64,000 bases of DNA, from the NCBI GenBank assembly GCA_023511875.1, contig JAIMAQ010000001.1, positions 434,001-498,000 of the forward strand. The letters are read 5' to 3'. The notes below the pieces were generated by a model. It had not been told where the DNA came from, did no database searches, and saw only the letters and a program-made list of their open reading frames with translations. The DNA is from Thermoflavifilum sp. (GTDB lineage: Bacteria; Bacteroidota; Bacteroidia; Chitinophagales; Chitinophagaceae). A program made the translations under genes and the position numbers. This document shows positions 43,417 to 52,769 of this stretch, in pieces. The first letter of the stretch is position 1, and the number at the start of each line of letters is the position of its first letter.

Positions 43417-44604
43417 ATGAACAAAAGGGGGGATGCATGGCTTAAGCGCAACGAGGCATGGTTGCTTTGGCAACGGATTACAGCCATCTTTGCGATTTGT
43501 GGAACGCTTGTTGGTCTCATGTTGAGAGGCTATTTTGTATATCCATTTCGTATTCATTTTCATTATTGGTTACACGCACATTCGCATGTAATGCTACTTG
43601 GGTGGATATACAATGCTTTACTCTTATTGATTTATAGGAGATTTTTTCATTCCTTATCTCGTTTTACACTCTTACTGATAGGTTGTTTACAGGTGGGTGT
43701 ATTAGGTATGCTCGTATTCTTTCCTATACAAGGATATGGACCAGTTGCTATTGTGTTTTCTTCCATGCATTTACTGTCGGCCGATATATTGGCTATTTAT
43801 TTATATCGAAATGCAGCCACGCTTTCCCTTCCCATTCGACGCGCTATTAGGCTATCGAGCTTGTTTCAATTGATTGCTTCTTTAGGACCTTTTGCTTTGG
43901 CTTATATCATGACGCATGGAGGAGCCAACACTCCCCTGTACCAGATAAGTATTTATTTCTATTTACATTTTTTATACAACGGAGTATTTTTTTATTTGAT
44001 GCTGGCCTTATGGATTCCAGAAAATTATGTAAATGCAAAAGAACAACGCCTTTACGGAGGCATGCTGTATGCGATGGGGGTAGGTACAGTATTCACTTTT
44101 GCTCATGTGATATTGGCTCAACGGGCAACAATTTATTGGTCAATACTGGCGGCATCCGGTTCAATGCTGCAACTGCTTGTATGGGTTATATGGCTTTATC
44201 TGTGGTCAAATCAGCTCCGGAAACGAGCAGGAAGCATTTTGATATGGGTATTCACCGCCAAATTTGTGTTGCAAATGATCGGTAGTTTTTCGCCCTTACG
44301 AGAAATTGTGGCCACTCAGCGATTCTGGCTGATGGCATATTTGCATTTTATTTTTCTAGGCATATTCACACCATTCTTGATACGCCTGTTGCAACCCCGT
44401 ATTTGGAAATCCGTTGTGCCTGCTTATTGGACTTTTTGGATGCTTACAGAAATCTGTTTATTGCTGCCCTATCTACTCATAGATATCGGTATAAGTCAGC
44501 ACGTATGGTATAGCTGCATTTTTGCGTTTTATATGGGCTTAGCCACGCTGTTGTTGATGGGCTTTAGTCAGATGTTATTTACCCGCCAGATCGCCTTAGA
44601 ATAG
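43417..44604 (+). CDS. Multi-pass membrane protein with a HxHxxxHxHxH cluster, last gene of the nos operon
   Basis: The 395-residue protein has about twelve predicted membrane helices. At the start of the second helix stand His47, His49, His53, His55 and His57 (RIHFHYWLHAHSHVMLLGW); further polar residues occur in LHFLYNGVFFYLM, FAHVILAQRATIYW and LMAYLHFIFLGIFTPFL. This suggests a distant relative of heme-copper oxidase subunit I or NnrS-like proteins, probably binding heme or copper, but no family can be named with certainty. It follows nosY by 21 bases and so is probably part of the same transcript; a role in denitrification or copper handling is inferred. Confidence 0.7.
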   Translation: MNKRGDAWLKRNEAWLLWQRITAIFAICGTLVGLMLRGYFVYPFRIHFHYWLHAHSHVMLLGWIYNALLLLIYRRFFHSLSRFTLLLIGCLQVGVLGMLVFFPIQGYGPVAIVFSSMHLLSADILAIYLYRNAATLSLPIRRAIRLSSLFQLIASLGPFALAYIMTHGGANTPLYQISIYFYLHFLYNGVFFYLMLALWIPENYVNAKEQRLYGGMLYAMGVGTVFTFAHVILAQRATIYWSILAASGSMLQLLVWVIWLYLWSNQLRKRAGSILIWVFTAKFVLQMIGSFSPLREIVATQRFWLMAYLHFIFLGIFTPFLIRLLQPRIWKSVVPAYWTFWMLTEICLLLPYLLIDIGISQHVWYSCIFAFYMGLATLLLMGFSQMLFTRQIALE

Positions 44605-44634
44605 CCTTATGAAGGGGAAGAAATTTCTTTTTCC

Positions 44635-44666
44635 TTTGTCATTTTCAAAAATTCCATTTACCTTTG
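44635..44666 (+). promoter_or_regulatory. Promoter of the S10 operon (rpsJ)
   Basis: TTTG (44635-44638), 20 bases, TACCTTTG (44659-44666), the same arrangement as at rpsL. It gives the ribosomal genes independent expression downstream of the nos operon. Confidence 0.8.
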
Positions 44667-44700
44667 CCCTCCCAAATTATGTGGGGAAAATTGCTTGAAT

Positions 44701-45006
44701 ATGGCACAGCGGATTCGCATCAAATTAAAATCTTACGACCATAACTTGGTTGATAAATCGGCTGAAAAAATTGTAAAGACAGTACGAAACACTGGGGCTG
44801 TGGTGACTGGGCCAATTCCTTTGCCCACGGAGAAAAAGATTTTTACGGTATTGCGTTCGCCGCATGTCAATAAAAAATCGCGTGAACAATTTCAGCTGTG
44901 CACACACAAGCGTTTGCTAGATATTTATACTTCCTCGTCCCGTACGGTAGACGCGCTTTCTAAACTCGATCTACCCTCTGGTGTGGATGTGGAAATCAAA
45001 GCTTAA
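44701..45006 (+). CDS. rpsJ: 30S ribosomal protein S10
   Basis: The 101-residue protein starts [20 protein letters not shown]; a TTG two codons upstream is in frame but not conserved. The signature [19 protein letters not shown] is present. S10 lies in the 30S head and also acts as NusE in antitermination. It opens the S10 operon; the 92 bases up to rplC are unusually hairpin-rich. Confidence 0.97.
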   Translation: MAQRIRIKLKSYDHNLVDKSAEKIVKTVRNTGAVVTGPIPLPTEKKIFTVLRSPHVNKKSREQFQLCTHKRLLDIYTSSSRTVDALSKLDLPSGVDVEIKA

Positions 45007-45098
45007 TGGTTAAATGAGCTCTCAACTCCGTGAGGGACGAGCTGTTTGCAGCAAATCCCTTCCCCTGATGCGGGGCGGAGCGCTGAAAAACTAAACAC
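45007..45098 (+). other. Hairpin-rich spacer between rpsJ and rplC
   Basis: Within an otherwise compact operon this 92-base gap can form CTCA-ACTCCG-TGAG, GCTG-TTTG-CAGC (the loop being TTTG) and CCCC-TGATGC-GGGG in sequence. There is no T run, so it is not a plain terminator; an mRNA processing site or ribosomal-protein binding site is possible. Confidence 0.4.
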
Positions 45099-45716
45099 AT
45101 GAAAGGTATTCTGGGTAGAAAATTAGGAATGACCAGCATCTTTGAAGCCGATGGGCGGCAAACGGCTTGCACCATCATCGAGGCTGGACCCTGTGTGGTT
45201 ACTCAGGTAAAAACACCTGAAACCGACGGTTATTCCGCACTTCAAATTGCATTTGGCGACCGAAAAGAAAAAAATACGCCTCGCCCGCTTAGGCAGCATT
45301 TCGCCAAAGCCAGCACATCACCCAAGCGATATGTGAAGGAGATTCGTGATCCCGACATCCAGAAACAAGTTGGGGAGCTGATTACCTGCGATATTTTTCA
45401 AGAAGGAGAAGTGGTAAGCGTTATAGGCACTTCAAAAGGCAAGGGTTTTCAGGGGGTGGTGAAGCGGCATCATTTTCGGGGTGTTGGCGAGTCGACCCAT
45501 GGCCAGCACGATCGTAGCCGGGCTCCGGGATCTATTGGAGCTTCATCATTTCCCTCACGTGTGTTGAAGGGATTGCGTATGGCCGGCCACATGGGGCATG
45601 AGCGTGTAAAGGTAAAAGGGCTTCGGATTCTCAAGATATTTCCAGAGCAAAACTATATTTTGGTAAGTGGCTCTGTTCCGGGCCATAATGGTTCCATAGT
45701 TTTAATTGAAAAATGA
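45099..45716 (+). CDS. rplC: 50S ribosomal protein L3
   Basis: The 205-residue protein begins MKGILGRKLGMTSIFE, as the family does, and carries the extended-loop segment GSIGASSFPSRVLKGLRMAG that reaches towards the peptidyl transferase centre. The glutamine methylated in enterobacterial L3 is replaced by serine or phenylalanine. The stop codon is one base from the rplD ATG. Confidence 0.97.
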   Translation: MKGILGRKLGMTSIFEADGRQTACTIIEAGPCVVTQVKTPETDGYSALQIAFGDRKEKNTPRPLRQHFAKASTSPKRYVKEIRDPDIQKQVGELITCDIFQEGEVVSVIGTSKGKGFQGVVKRHHFRGVGESTHGQHDRSRAPGSIGASSFPSRVLKGLRMAGHMGHERVKVKGLRILKIFPEQNYILVSGSVPGHNGSIVLIEK

Positions 45717-45717
45717 T

Positions 45718-46365
45718 ATGCAGCTCGAGGTTTTAAATATTCAGGGCGAAAAAACAGGCAGAATGGTGGAGCTTCCTGATGCTATTTTTGCTGCGAAGCC
45801 TCACCACCATGTGCTTTATTTAGCTGTTAAGCAATATTTAGCCGCACAACGGCAAGGTACACACAAAACCAAAACCCGGAACGAGGTAAAAGGATCGACC
45901 CGTAAGCTACATCGACAAAAAGGTACAGGTGGGTCGCGTAAAGGAAGTATTCGTAATCCGCTTTATAGAGGCGGAGGAACGGTATTTGGCCCCCAGCCCC
46001 GCGATTATACCCTTAAGCTCAATAAAAAAGAAAAAGATCTCGCACGCGTTTCTGCTTTTTCCATAAAAGCCTCAGAAGGAGCCATTCGCATTGTGGAGGA
46101 TTTCCAAATTCAGCCACCCAGAACCAAGCAGTTTGTAAATGTTCTCGAGGCGCTTGGCATTGATGCAGAAATGAAAAAGGTGCTATTTGTTACACCCGAT
46201 TACCAGGAATCACTGTTTCTATCGTTTCGCAATATTCCTACAGTCAATGGATCGGCATTTAAGGATGTCCATACGTACGATATTTTAAATGCTAACTACC
46301 TGGTTTTTACCGAACAAGCAGCGCGGCTATTCCAACAGGCCCAGGAGCCTGTGGAGGCCGAATAA
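45718..46365 (+). CDS. rplD: 50S ribosomal protein L4
   Basis: The 215-residue protein begins MQLEVLNIQGEKTGR and has the exit-tunnel loop with TRNEVKGSTRKLHRQKGTGG and RGGGTVFGPQPRDY. L4 is an early assembly protein and, in enterobacteria, represses its own operon. A TTG start four codons upstream overlaps rplC and is less likely. Confidence 0.97.
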   Translation: MQLEVLNIQGEKTGRMVELPDAIFAAKPHHHVLYLAVKQYLAAQRQGTHKTKTRNEVKGSTRKLHRQKGTGGSRKGSIRNPLYRGGGTVFGPQPRDYTLKLNKKEKDLARVSAFSIKASEGAIRIVEDFQIQPPRTKQFVNVLEALGIDAEMKKVLFVTPDYQESLFLSFRNIPTVNGSAFKDVHTYDILNANYLVFTEQAARLFQQAQEPVEAE

Positions 46366-46377
46366 AATATAATAGTC

Positions 46378-46677
46378 ATGAAAGCAACCGATATTTTGAT
46401 CAAACCTTTAGTAACCGAAAAGAGCAATCAGCTTTCTGAGAAGCTGAATCGCTATACTTTTCAGGTGAATCGCAAGGCTAATAAATTGCAGATCAAAAAG
46501 GCTGTAGAAGAATTTTACGGAGTGACGGTAAAAGAAGTCAATACTGCCGTTATCCCCGGCAAGCGCCGCAATCGATATACCATTTCAGGAGTCATTAACG
46601 GTAAAAAGCCGGCCTATAAAAAAGCTATCGTTACCCTTGCAGAAGGGGAATCGATTGACCTATATGCAAACGTGTAG
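46378..46677 (+). CDS. rplW: 50S ribosomal protein L23
   Basis: The 99-residue protein, with ILIKPLVTEKSNQLSEKLNR and VEEFYGVTVKEVNTAV, lies at the tunnel exit, where it docks trigger factor and the signal recognition particle. It is in the usual position between rplD and rplB. Confidence 0.97.
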   Translation: MKATDILIKPLVTEKSNQLSEKLNRYTFQVNRKANKLQIKKAVEEFYGVTVKEVNTAVIPGKRRNRYTISGVINGKKPAYKKAIVTLAEGESIDLYANV

Positions 46678-46700
46678 CATTTTAAAACGGATTTTATTCC

Positions 46701-47540
46701 ATGGCACTCAAAAAATACAAACCAGTTACGCCAGGTACCCGATGGAGAATTGGCAATGCATTTGCCGAAATTACCAGCGATGAGCCAGAAAAGAGTTTGC
46801 TCGAGCCTATAACCAAGACGGGAGGCCGCAATGTGCAAGGGCATAGAACCATGCGCTACATAGGCGGCGGACATAAAAAATTATATCGAATCATCGACTT
46901 TAAGCGCGATAAAAGAAATATTCCAGCTCGAGTAAAAAGCATTGAATACGATCCCAATCGCAGTGCTTTTATCGCCTTGCTGGTATATGCAGATGGCGAA
47001 AAACGCTATATCCTGGCACCACAAGGCCTTGAAGTAGGGATGACGGTGATGAGTGGTGAAGATGTGAGCCCCGACCTGGGCAATGCAATGCCGTTGAAAA
47101 ATATGCCTTTGGGTACTATTGTACACAATATTGAATTGCATCCCGGCAAAGGAGGGGCAATTGCGCGTAGTGCAGGTACTTATGCACAGCTAACGGCTAA
47201 AGAGGAAAAATATGTAGTGCTCAAAATGCCCTCGGGTGAAATTCGTCGGGTATTAGGACAATGCTATGCCACAATAGGCAGCGTTTCTAATTCCGACCAC
47301 GCACTCGAGCAAATGGGTAAGGCTGGTAGAAATCGCTGGCGCGGCATACGCCCCCGCACGCGTGGCGTGGCTATGAATCCCGTAGATCATCCTATGGGTG
47401 GTGGCGAAGGGAAAGCCTCCGGCGGACATCCACGTTCCCGTAAGGGCTTGTATGCCAAAGGTTTAAAAACCCGTTCGCGCAAGAAATCATCCAATAAACT
47501 GATCTTGCAGCGCAGAAATGGCCAAAAGCTGAGCAGTTAA
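46701..47540 (+). CDS. rplB: 50S ribosomal protein L2
   Basis: The 279-residue protein has [16 protein letters not shown], the SH3-like core and the C-terminal [20 protein letters not shown] with the conserved His near the peptidyl transferase centre. Family length and order fit. Confidence 0.98.
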   Translation: MALKKYKPVTPGTRWRIGNAFAEITSDEPEKSLLEPITKTGGRNVQGHRTMRYIGGGHKKLYRIIDFKRDKRNIPARVKSIEYDPNRSAFIALLVYADGEKRYILAPQGLEVGMTVMSGEDVSPDLGNAMPLKNMPLGTIVHNIELHPGKGGAIARSAGTYAQLTAKEEKYVVLKMPSGEIRRVLGQCYATIGSVSNSDHALEQMGKAGRNRWRGIRPRTRGVAMNPVDHPMGGGEGKASGGHPRSRKGLYAKGLKTRSRKKSSNKLILQRRNGQKLSS

Positions 47541-47583
47541 AACTATCGATTCCAATCAAATACAATCAAATTGATTATACGCT

Positions 47584-47850
47584 ATGGCTCGTTCAATTAA
47601 AAAAGGACCTTACGTAGACCATAAACTGGAAAAAAAGGTGCAACTGATGAACGAAGGGGTGCTTAAAAAATCGGTCATCAAAACCTGGAGCAGACGCTCT
47701 ACCATTACCCCCGATTTTGTAGGGCACACCTTTGCCGTACACAATGGCAATAAGTTTATTCCCGTATACGTCACCGAGTTTATGGTAGGTCATAAGCTGG
47801 GAGAATTTGCTCCTACGCGCAATTTTAAGGGCCATGCCAATAAGAAATAA
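47584..47850 (+). CDS. rpsS: 30S ribosomal protein S19
   Basis: The 88-residue head protein carries [34 protein letters not shown] and [17 protein letters not shown]. It pairs with S13 near the A-site finger. Confidence 0.98.
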   Translation: MARSIKKGPYVDHKLEKKVQLMNEGVLKKSVIKTWSRRSTITPDFVGHTFAVHNGNKFIPVYVTEFMVGHKLGEFAPTRNFKGHANKK

Positions 47851-47865
47851 AAAAGAATTTTAACC

Positions 47866-48279
47866 ATGGAAGCTGTAGCCCGTTTGCGAAATTATCCTAG
47901 TTCTCCACGTAAAATGCGTTTGCTGGCCGATTTAATTCGGGGTAAAGACGTGGAGCTAGCTTTAAATATTTTGAAGTTTCATCCGAAGCATCCCAGCAAA
48001 CCACTGGAAAAATTGTTGCTGTCGGCCATTGCCAACTGGCGAGAAAAGAATCAAGGTCAACGCGTGGAAGACGCCAAGCTATACGTGAAAACCATATTTG
48101 TGGATGGGGGCCGCACTTTAAAACGGCTCAGGCCAGCACCTCAAGGACGTGCCTACCGCATCCGCAAACGGAGCAATCACGTGACCATCGTCGTGGATTC
48201 GGCAGTAGCACAGCCAACTGAAACGGCAACATCTTCAACCGAACAAGAAACCAATACTAACGAAGCATCAGCATCCTGA
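47866..48279 (+). CDS. rplV: 50S ribosomal protein L22
   Basis: The 137-residue protein contains [20 protein letters not shown] and the tunnel hairpin with [20 protein letters not shown]. About 25 extra residues at the C-terminus are rich in Thr, Glu and Ala and are not part of the conserved fold. Confidence 0.97.
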   Translation: MEAVARLRNYPSSPRKMRLLADLIRGKDVELALNILKFHPKHPSKPLEKLLLSAIANWREKNQGQRVEDAKLYVKTIFVDGGRTLKRLRPAPQGRAYRIRKRSNHVTIVVDSAVAQPTETATSSTEQETNTNEASAS

Positions 48280-48304
48280 AACTAAACATAAAACTGAGTA
48301 ACAC

Positions 48305-49024
48305 GTGGGTCAAAAAACAAATCCAATAGGTAACCGCTTAGGTATCATCAGGGGATGGGACTCCAACTGGTATGGAAACAAACACGATTTTGCCTCCAAG
48401 CTCGTGGAGGATCATCAAATTCGTACCTACCTAGACGCCCGTATCAGCCGGGGTGGCATTTCCCGAGTGGTCATTGAGCGTACCCTTAATAAGCTCATCA
48501 TTACCATACACACTTCTAAACCCGGCATCATCATCGGTAAAGGAGGTGGCGAAGTAGATCGTATCAAGGAAGAACTGAAAAAATTGACGGGAAAAGAAGA
48601 TGTGCAGATCAACATATTAGAGATTCGCCGTCCAGAAACCGATGCCCATATCGTGGCCGAAACCATTGCTCGCCAAATCGAAAGCCGGGTCAATTATAAA
48701 CGAGCCGTGAAAATGGCAATAGCCACCACCATGCGAATGGGTGCAGAAGGGATTAAGGTAAAGGTAAGCGGTAGACTCGGCGGAGCTGAAATCGCTCGAT
48801 CTGAAGAAATCAAGCAAGGCCGCGTACCCTTACATACTTTTCGAATGGATATCGATTATGCTTGCTTGTATGCCCAAACAGTTTATGGAAAAATTGGGGT
48901 AAAAGTGTGGATCTGTAAGGGAGAAGTATTGGGTAAGCGTGACCTAGACCCCAACTTCACGGGAATGCGCGATCATGGCCGTGAACGTGGCAGAGGTGGA
49001 AGAGATCGCGATCGCCGAAGATAA
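48305..49024 (+). CDS. rpsC: 30S ribosomal protein S3 (GTG start)
   Basis: The 239-residue protein starts at a GTG, giving [20 protein letters not shown], the invariant beginning of the family; no ATG is available nearby. The KH domain has [17 protein letters not shown] basic Arg/Gly/Asp-rich tail (last 20 residues, REREG-like repeats) extends beyond the conserved C-terminus. S3 helps form the mRNA entry helicase. Confidence 0.97.
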   Translation: MGQKTNPIGNRLGIIRGWDSNWYGNKHDFASKLVEDHQIRTYLDARISRGGISRVVIERTLNKLIITIHTSKPGIIIGKGGGEVDRIKEELKKLTGKEDVQINILEIRRPETDAHIVAETIARQIESRVNYKRAVKMAIATTMRMGAEGIKVKVSGRLGGAEIARSEEIKQGRVPLHTFRMDIDYACLYAQTVYGKIGVKVWICKGEVLGKRDLDPNFTGMRDHGRERGRGGRDRDRRR

Positions 49025-49059
49025 ATCATATTGTTTGCCATCAGAAACCGATAGCTATC

Positions 49060-49482
49060 ATGTTACAGCCAAAACGTACGAAGCACAGAAAAATGCAGAA
49101 AGGCCGAATCAAAGGCGTCGCCCAGCGAGGCACTACGCTGGCCTTTGGTTCATACGGACTGAAAGCATTAGAGCCACATTGGATTACCGACCGACAAATC
49201 GAGGCTGCCCGCGTGGCCCTCACCCGACATATGAAAAGAGAAGGAAATATCTGGATCCGTATTTTCCCGGATAAACCCATCACCAAGAAACCTCTCGAGG
49301 TGAGAATGGGTAAAGGGAAGGGGTCGCCCGATCATTGGGCTGCCGTAGTGCAACCGGGTCGTATCTTATTTGAAGCAGATGGCGTGCCCTTGCCAGTGGC
49401 TAAAGAAGCCCTCCGACTGGCCGCCCAAAAGCTGCCCATCAAAACCAAATTTGTGGTGAGACCCGATATTGAAGCTCAATAA
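49060..49482 (+). CDS. rplP: 50S ribosomal protein L16
   Basis: The 140-residue protein begins [20 protein letters not shown] and contains [20 protein letters not shown] and [15 protein letters not shown]. It positions tRNA at the A site. It is in its usual place between rpsC and rpmC. Confidence 0.98.
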   Translation: MLQPKRTKHRKMQKGRIKGVAQRGTTLAFGSYGLKALEPHWITDRQIEAARVALTRHMKREGNIWIRIFPDKPITKKPLEVRMGKGKGSPDHWAAVVQPGRILFEADGVPLPVAKEALRLAAQKLPIKTKFVVRPDIEAQ

Positions 49483-49495
49483 AATTTTTTAATAT

Positions 49496-49729
49496 ATGGC
49501 TAAACCGAAAACAGACTTGAAAGCTTTGAGCGATCAGGATCTGGTGCAGAAAATCGCAGAAGAGGAATTGCATTTGAAACGATTGAAATTCGGCCATGCT
49601 ATTTCTCCGCTTGAAAATCCCATGCTTATCCGACAAACCCGCCGGGAAATAGCACGGCTGAAAACAGAACTCAGGCGTCGCGAACTCGAGGCCTTGAAAA
49701 CATCATCTGTAAAGCCTGAACATAAATAA
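49496..49729 (+). CDS. rpmC: 50S ribosomal protein L29
   Basis: The 77-residue helical-hairpin protein includes [18 protein letters not shown] and [20 protein letters not shown] tail of about ten residues after the conserved part is unique to this sequence. Confidence 0.95.
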   Translation: MAKPKTDLKALSDQDLVQKIAEEELHLKRLKFGHAISPLENPMLIRQTRREIARLKTELRRRELEALKTSSVKPEHK

Positions 49730-49736
49730 AAAAATC

Positions 49737-49994
49737 ATGGCAGAACGACGTTTAAGAAAAACCAGAGTGGGCGTGGTAACCAGCAATAAGATGCAAAAAA
49801 CGATTACCGTGAGTGTGGAACGGCGCGTTAAGCATCCTATCTATGGAAAATTTATTAAGAAAACCACCAAATTTCTGGCACACGATGAGCAAAACAGCTG
49901 CCAGATTGGCGATCTGGTACGCATCATGGAAACACGACCACTCAGCAAAAGAAAATGCTGGAGGCTTGTAGAAATCATTCAACGGGCTCAATAG
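49737..49994 (+). CDS. rpsQ: 30S ribosomal protein S17
   Basis: The 85-residue OB-fold protein has [20 protein letters not shown] and [19 protein letters not shown], followed by [18 protein letters not shown]. It starts 7 bases after rpmC. Confidence 0.98.
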   Translation: MAERRLRKTRVGVVTSNKMQKTITVSVERRVKHPIYGKFIKKTTKFLAHDEQNSCQIGDLVRIMETRPLSKRKCWRLVEIIQRAQ

Positions 49995-50062
49995 TTCCAC
50001 AACGAATGCAGTAGGACTATTGTGTAGATCATGATTCATGTTACGCATTAAAATCTTTTCAC

Positions 50063-50431
50063 ATGATACAACAGGAATCTAGACTGAAAGTGGCAGACAA
50101 CAGTGGGGCAAAAGAGGTGCTCTGCATTCGGGTGCTTGGCAATTCTGGCCAAACTTATGCCGGTATTGGCGATAAAATAGTTGTCACTGTTAAAGATGCA
50201 ATTCCTTCGGGAGGTATCAAGAAAGGTACGGTATCTAAAGCCGTCATCGTGCGCACCAAGAGCAAACTTCGTCGTAAAGACGGCTCTTATATTCGTTTCG
50301 ATGATAATGCTGTTGTGTTGCTCAACAATATGGACGAGCCCAGAGGTACCCGTATTTTTGGCCCCGTAGCCCGCGAATTGCGCGATAAAGGATACATGAA
50401 AATCATTTCATTGGCTCCAGAAGTCCTATAA
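50063..50431 (+). CDS. rplN: 50S ribosomal protein L14
   Basis: The 122-residue protein has the family start [19 protein letters not shown] and [20 protein letters not shown]. It forms an intersubunit bridge and binds the silencing factor RsfS. Confidence 0.98.
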   Translation: MIQQESRLKVADNSGAKEVLCIRVLGNSGQTYAGIGDKIVVTVKDAIPSGGIKKGTVSKAVIVRTKSKLRRKDGSYIRFDDNAVVLLNNMDEPRGTRIFGPVARELRDKGYMKIISLAPEVL

Positions 50432-50494
50432 AATCGTATCTTTGCGCCCCCATGAGCAGAGAAAAGAATTTTGTTGACCAGCAAATGCAAATTC

Positions 50495-50833
50495 ATGAAA
50501 AAGCGTTTCAAGCCTAAATTTAATATTAAAAAGGGCGATCAAGTAGTGGTCATCACCGGCGAAGATAAAGATCGCACACGTCCCCGCCGGGTGCTTGCCG
50601 TCTATCCCGATCAAGAAAGAGTACTGGTGGAAGGCGTGAACATCGTGACCAAACATACTAAGCCCAGTGCTAAAAATCCTAAAGGGGGAATCGTAAAAAT
50701 GGAAGCCCCTATCCATATTTCGAATGTAATGCTGTGGGACAGCAAAGCAGGGGCTCCTACTCGTATCAATCGCTCCAGAGAAAATGGTAAACTCGTGAGG
50801 ATATCGAAAAAGTCTGGTGAAATTATCAAATAA
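50495..50833 (+). CDS. rplX: 50S ribosomal protein L24
   Basis: The 112-residue protein from the ATG at 50495 begins [20 protein letters not shown], with the KOW motif, and contains [17 protein letters not shown]. Upstream in-frame TTG codons (50471) are not conserved. A lone -7-like box TATCTTTG (50437-50444) and a 22-codon open frame starting at 50451 overlap the beginning of this gene. Confidence 0.96.
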   Translation: MKKRFKPKFNIKKGDQVVVITGEDKDRTRPRRVLAVYPDQERVLVEGVNIVTKHTKPSAKNPKGGIVKMEAPIHISNVMLWDSKAGAPTRINRSRENGKLVRISKKSGEIIK

Positions 50834-50838
50834 AGCAC

Positions 50839-51411
50839 ATGAGTACAACAAATTACATACCTCGTCTGCAAAAAGTCTACCGCGAAGAGGCGGTACCTGC
50901 TCTGATGGAAAAATTTCAGTATAAGAGTGTGATGCAGGTGCCGCGATTACTGAAGATTTGCTTGAATCAGGGAGTGAACGGTGCGGTAAACGATAAAAAG
51001 TTGGTTGATGTAGCCGTGGAAGAAATGACCCGCATTGCTGGACAGCGAGCCGTGCCTACGCTTGCGAAAAAAGATATTTCCAATTTCAAACTCCGTCGCA
51101 ACATGCCCATTGGCGTACGCGTCACTCTACGCGGCGTGAGAATGTATGAATTTTTAGACCGCCTTATTTCCATTGCATTGCCTAGGGTGCGTGATTTTAG
51201 AGGAGTAAACGAAAAATCATTCGACGGCCGAGGAAATTATACACTTGGCATTACCGAGCAAATCATTTTTCCAGAAATCGATATCGATAAAGTGAGCAAG
51301 ATCAATGGAATGGATATCACTTTTGTGACATCAGCAAAGACCGATGAGGAAGCCTATGAACTCTTGAAATTACTCGGAATGCCTTTCAAAAATATTAATC
51401 CAAAAGCTTGA
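50839..51411 (+). CDS. rplE: 50S ribosomal protein L5
   Basis: The 190-residue 5S-rRNA-binding protein shows [20 protein letters not shown], the GVRVTLRG loop and [19 protein letters not shown]. It begins five bases after rplX. Confidence 0.98.
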   Translation: MSTTNYIPRLQKVYREEAVPALMEKFQYKSVMQVPRLLKICLNQGVNGAVNDKKLVDVAVEEMTRIAGQRAVPTLAKKDISNFKLRRNMPIGVRVTLRGVRMYEFLDRLISIALPRVRDFRGVNEKSFDGRGNYTLGITEQIIFPEIDIDKVSKINGMDITFVTSAKTDEEAYELLKLLGMPFKNINPKA

Positions 51412-51417
51412 TGTTTT

Positions 51418-51687
51418 ATGTCTAAACAATCTATCATAGCCAGGGAGAAAAAACGGGAGAGACTGGTAGCTAAATATGCCGAAAAGCGCGCAGCGCTAAA
51501 AGCCGCAGGCGATTATAAAGCACTCGATGCTCTTCCAAAAAATGCTTCACCAGTGCGCCTGCGCAACCGTTGCCAGCTCACCGGAAGGCCACGCGGGTAT
51601 ATTCGCTATTTTGGCATATCTCGTATCAAGTTTCGTGAAATGGCTCTAGAAGGGAAAATTCCTGGTGTAAGAAAAGCTTCATGGTAA
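51418..51687 (+). CDS. rpsN: 30S ribosomal protein S14 (long, zinc-free form)
   Basis: The 89-residue protein is the long form without the four-cysteine zinc site; its C-terminal part [20 protein letters not shown] keeps a single Cys. The length and absence of zinc ligands are usual in Bacteroidota. Confidence 0.97.
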   Translation: MSKQSIIAREKKRERLVAKYAEKRAALKAAGDYKALDALPKNASPVRLRNRCQLTGRPRGYIRYFGISRIKFREMALEGKIPGVRKASW

Positions 51688-51709
51688 AATATAAAAATCT
51701 TTGATTCGC

Positions 51710-52108
51710 ATGGTTACCGATCCCATAGCAGATTATTTAACCCGTATTCGGAATGCTCAGCTGGCAGGCCACCGTATCGTGGAAATCCCGGCTTCAAACC
51801 TAAAAAAACGAATGACGGAAATTCTTTATGAAAAAGGATATATCCTGAAATATAAATTTGAAGACGACAACAAACAGGGGATCATTAAAATTGCGTTGAA
51901 ATACGATCCCCAAACACGCCAACCTGCAATTCGCATGTTGGAAAGAGTGAGTCGCCCTGGCCTTAGGCGCTATGCTAAGCCTCAAGATTTACCCCGTGTG
52001 AAAAATGGATTGGGCATAGCTATTGTTTCTACTTCACGAGGAGTGATGACCGATAAAGAAGCTAGGGCACAACATATTGGAGGAGAAGTGTTGTGCGTGG
52101 TATATTGA
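51710..52108 (+). CDS. rpsH: 30S ribosomal protein S8
   Basis: The 132-residue protein starts [24 protein letters not shown] three codons upstream is open but unconserved. The C-terminal [20 protein letters not shown] is the RNA-binding signature. S8 binds helix 21 of 16S rRNA and represses the spc operon in enterobacteria. Confidence 0.97.
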   Translation: MVTDPIADYLTRIRNAQLAGHRIVEIPASNLKKRMTEILYEKGYILKYKFEDDNKQGIIKIALKYDPQTRQPAIRMLERVSRPGLRRYAKPQDLPRVKNGLGIAIVSTSRGVMTDKEARAQHIGGEVLCVVY

Positions 52109-52141
52109 TTTATGGTTTTGATCATTTGAAGCAGATGACCT

Positions 52142-52696
52142 ATGTCTCGTTTAGCTAACATACCGGTAAAAATCCCAGCTGGAGTAACTGTTCAGGTATC
52201 TCCGGCTAATGAAGTCGTGGTGAAAGGACCCAAGGGTGAGCTTTCGCTGAAGGTAGATCGGGATATTCAAGTACTGGTGCAATCGGGTGAAGTGGTGGTG
52301 AAAAGGCCTACCGATCAGATTCGCCATCGGGAACTCCATGGTACATATCGGGCATTGATTGCTAATATGGTAAAAGGAGTTACCGAAGGATTTCGTAAAG
52401 AACTTGAGCTTGTTGGTGTAGGCTATCGTGCTACTGCACAAGGGCAATTATTGGATATTTCGGTAGGATATTCACACAATATCTTGGTTGAGTTGCCTAA
52501 GGAGGTAAAAGTCAAAACCGAGACTGAAAAAGGGCAAAACCCTAAGATTGTGTTGGAAAGCATCGATAAGCAACTCATTGGTCAAGTAGCGGCCAAGATT
52601 CGTAGCCTGCGCAAGCCCGAACCATATAAGGGTAAAGGTATTCGTTATGCAGATGAAGTGGTTCGGCGAAAAGCAGGCAAGAGTGCAGGTAAATAA
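52142..52696 (+). CDS. rplF: 50S ribosomal protein L6
   Basis: The 184-residue protein has two related domains, with GPKGELSLKVDRD and the C-terminal KIRSLRKPEPYKGKGIRYAD signature. It lies near the sarcin-ricin loop. Two strong hairpins follow in the gap before rplR. Confidence 0.98.
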   Translation: MSRLANIPVKIPAGVTVQVSPANEVVVKGPKGELSLKVDRDIQVLVQSGEVVVKRPTDQIRHRELHGTYRALIANMVKGVTEGFRKELELVGVGYRATAQGQLLDISVGYSHNILVELPKEVKVKTETEKGQNPKIVLESIDKQLIGQVAAKIRSLRKPEPYKGKGIRYADEVVRRKAGKSAGK

Positions 52697-52708
52697 GTAA
52701 AATATATT

Positions 52709-52751
52709 GCCTGGCTAAATCCAGGCTAGTGTTTCCCGGCAGTATCGGGAA
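52709..52751 (+). other. Two tandem hairpins between rplF and rplR
   Basis: GCCTGG (52709-52714) pairs with CCAGGC (52721-52726), and TTCCCG (52733-52738) with CGGGAA (52746-52751). Neither has a T run, so they are not intrinsic terminators. They may protect or process the mRNA, or bind a ribosomal protein. Confidence 0.55.
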
Positions 52752-52769
52752 GATAAATTAAGGTGGATT

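Noticed and set aside
48975-49274. Open frame of 99 codons overlapping the rpsC end and rplP start
   Set aside because: It is a shadow frame of rplP with an Arg/Pro/His-rich, non-conserved translation; rplP and rpsC explain the sequence fully.
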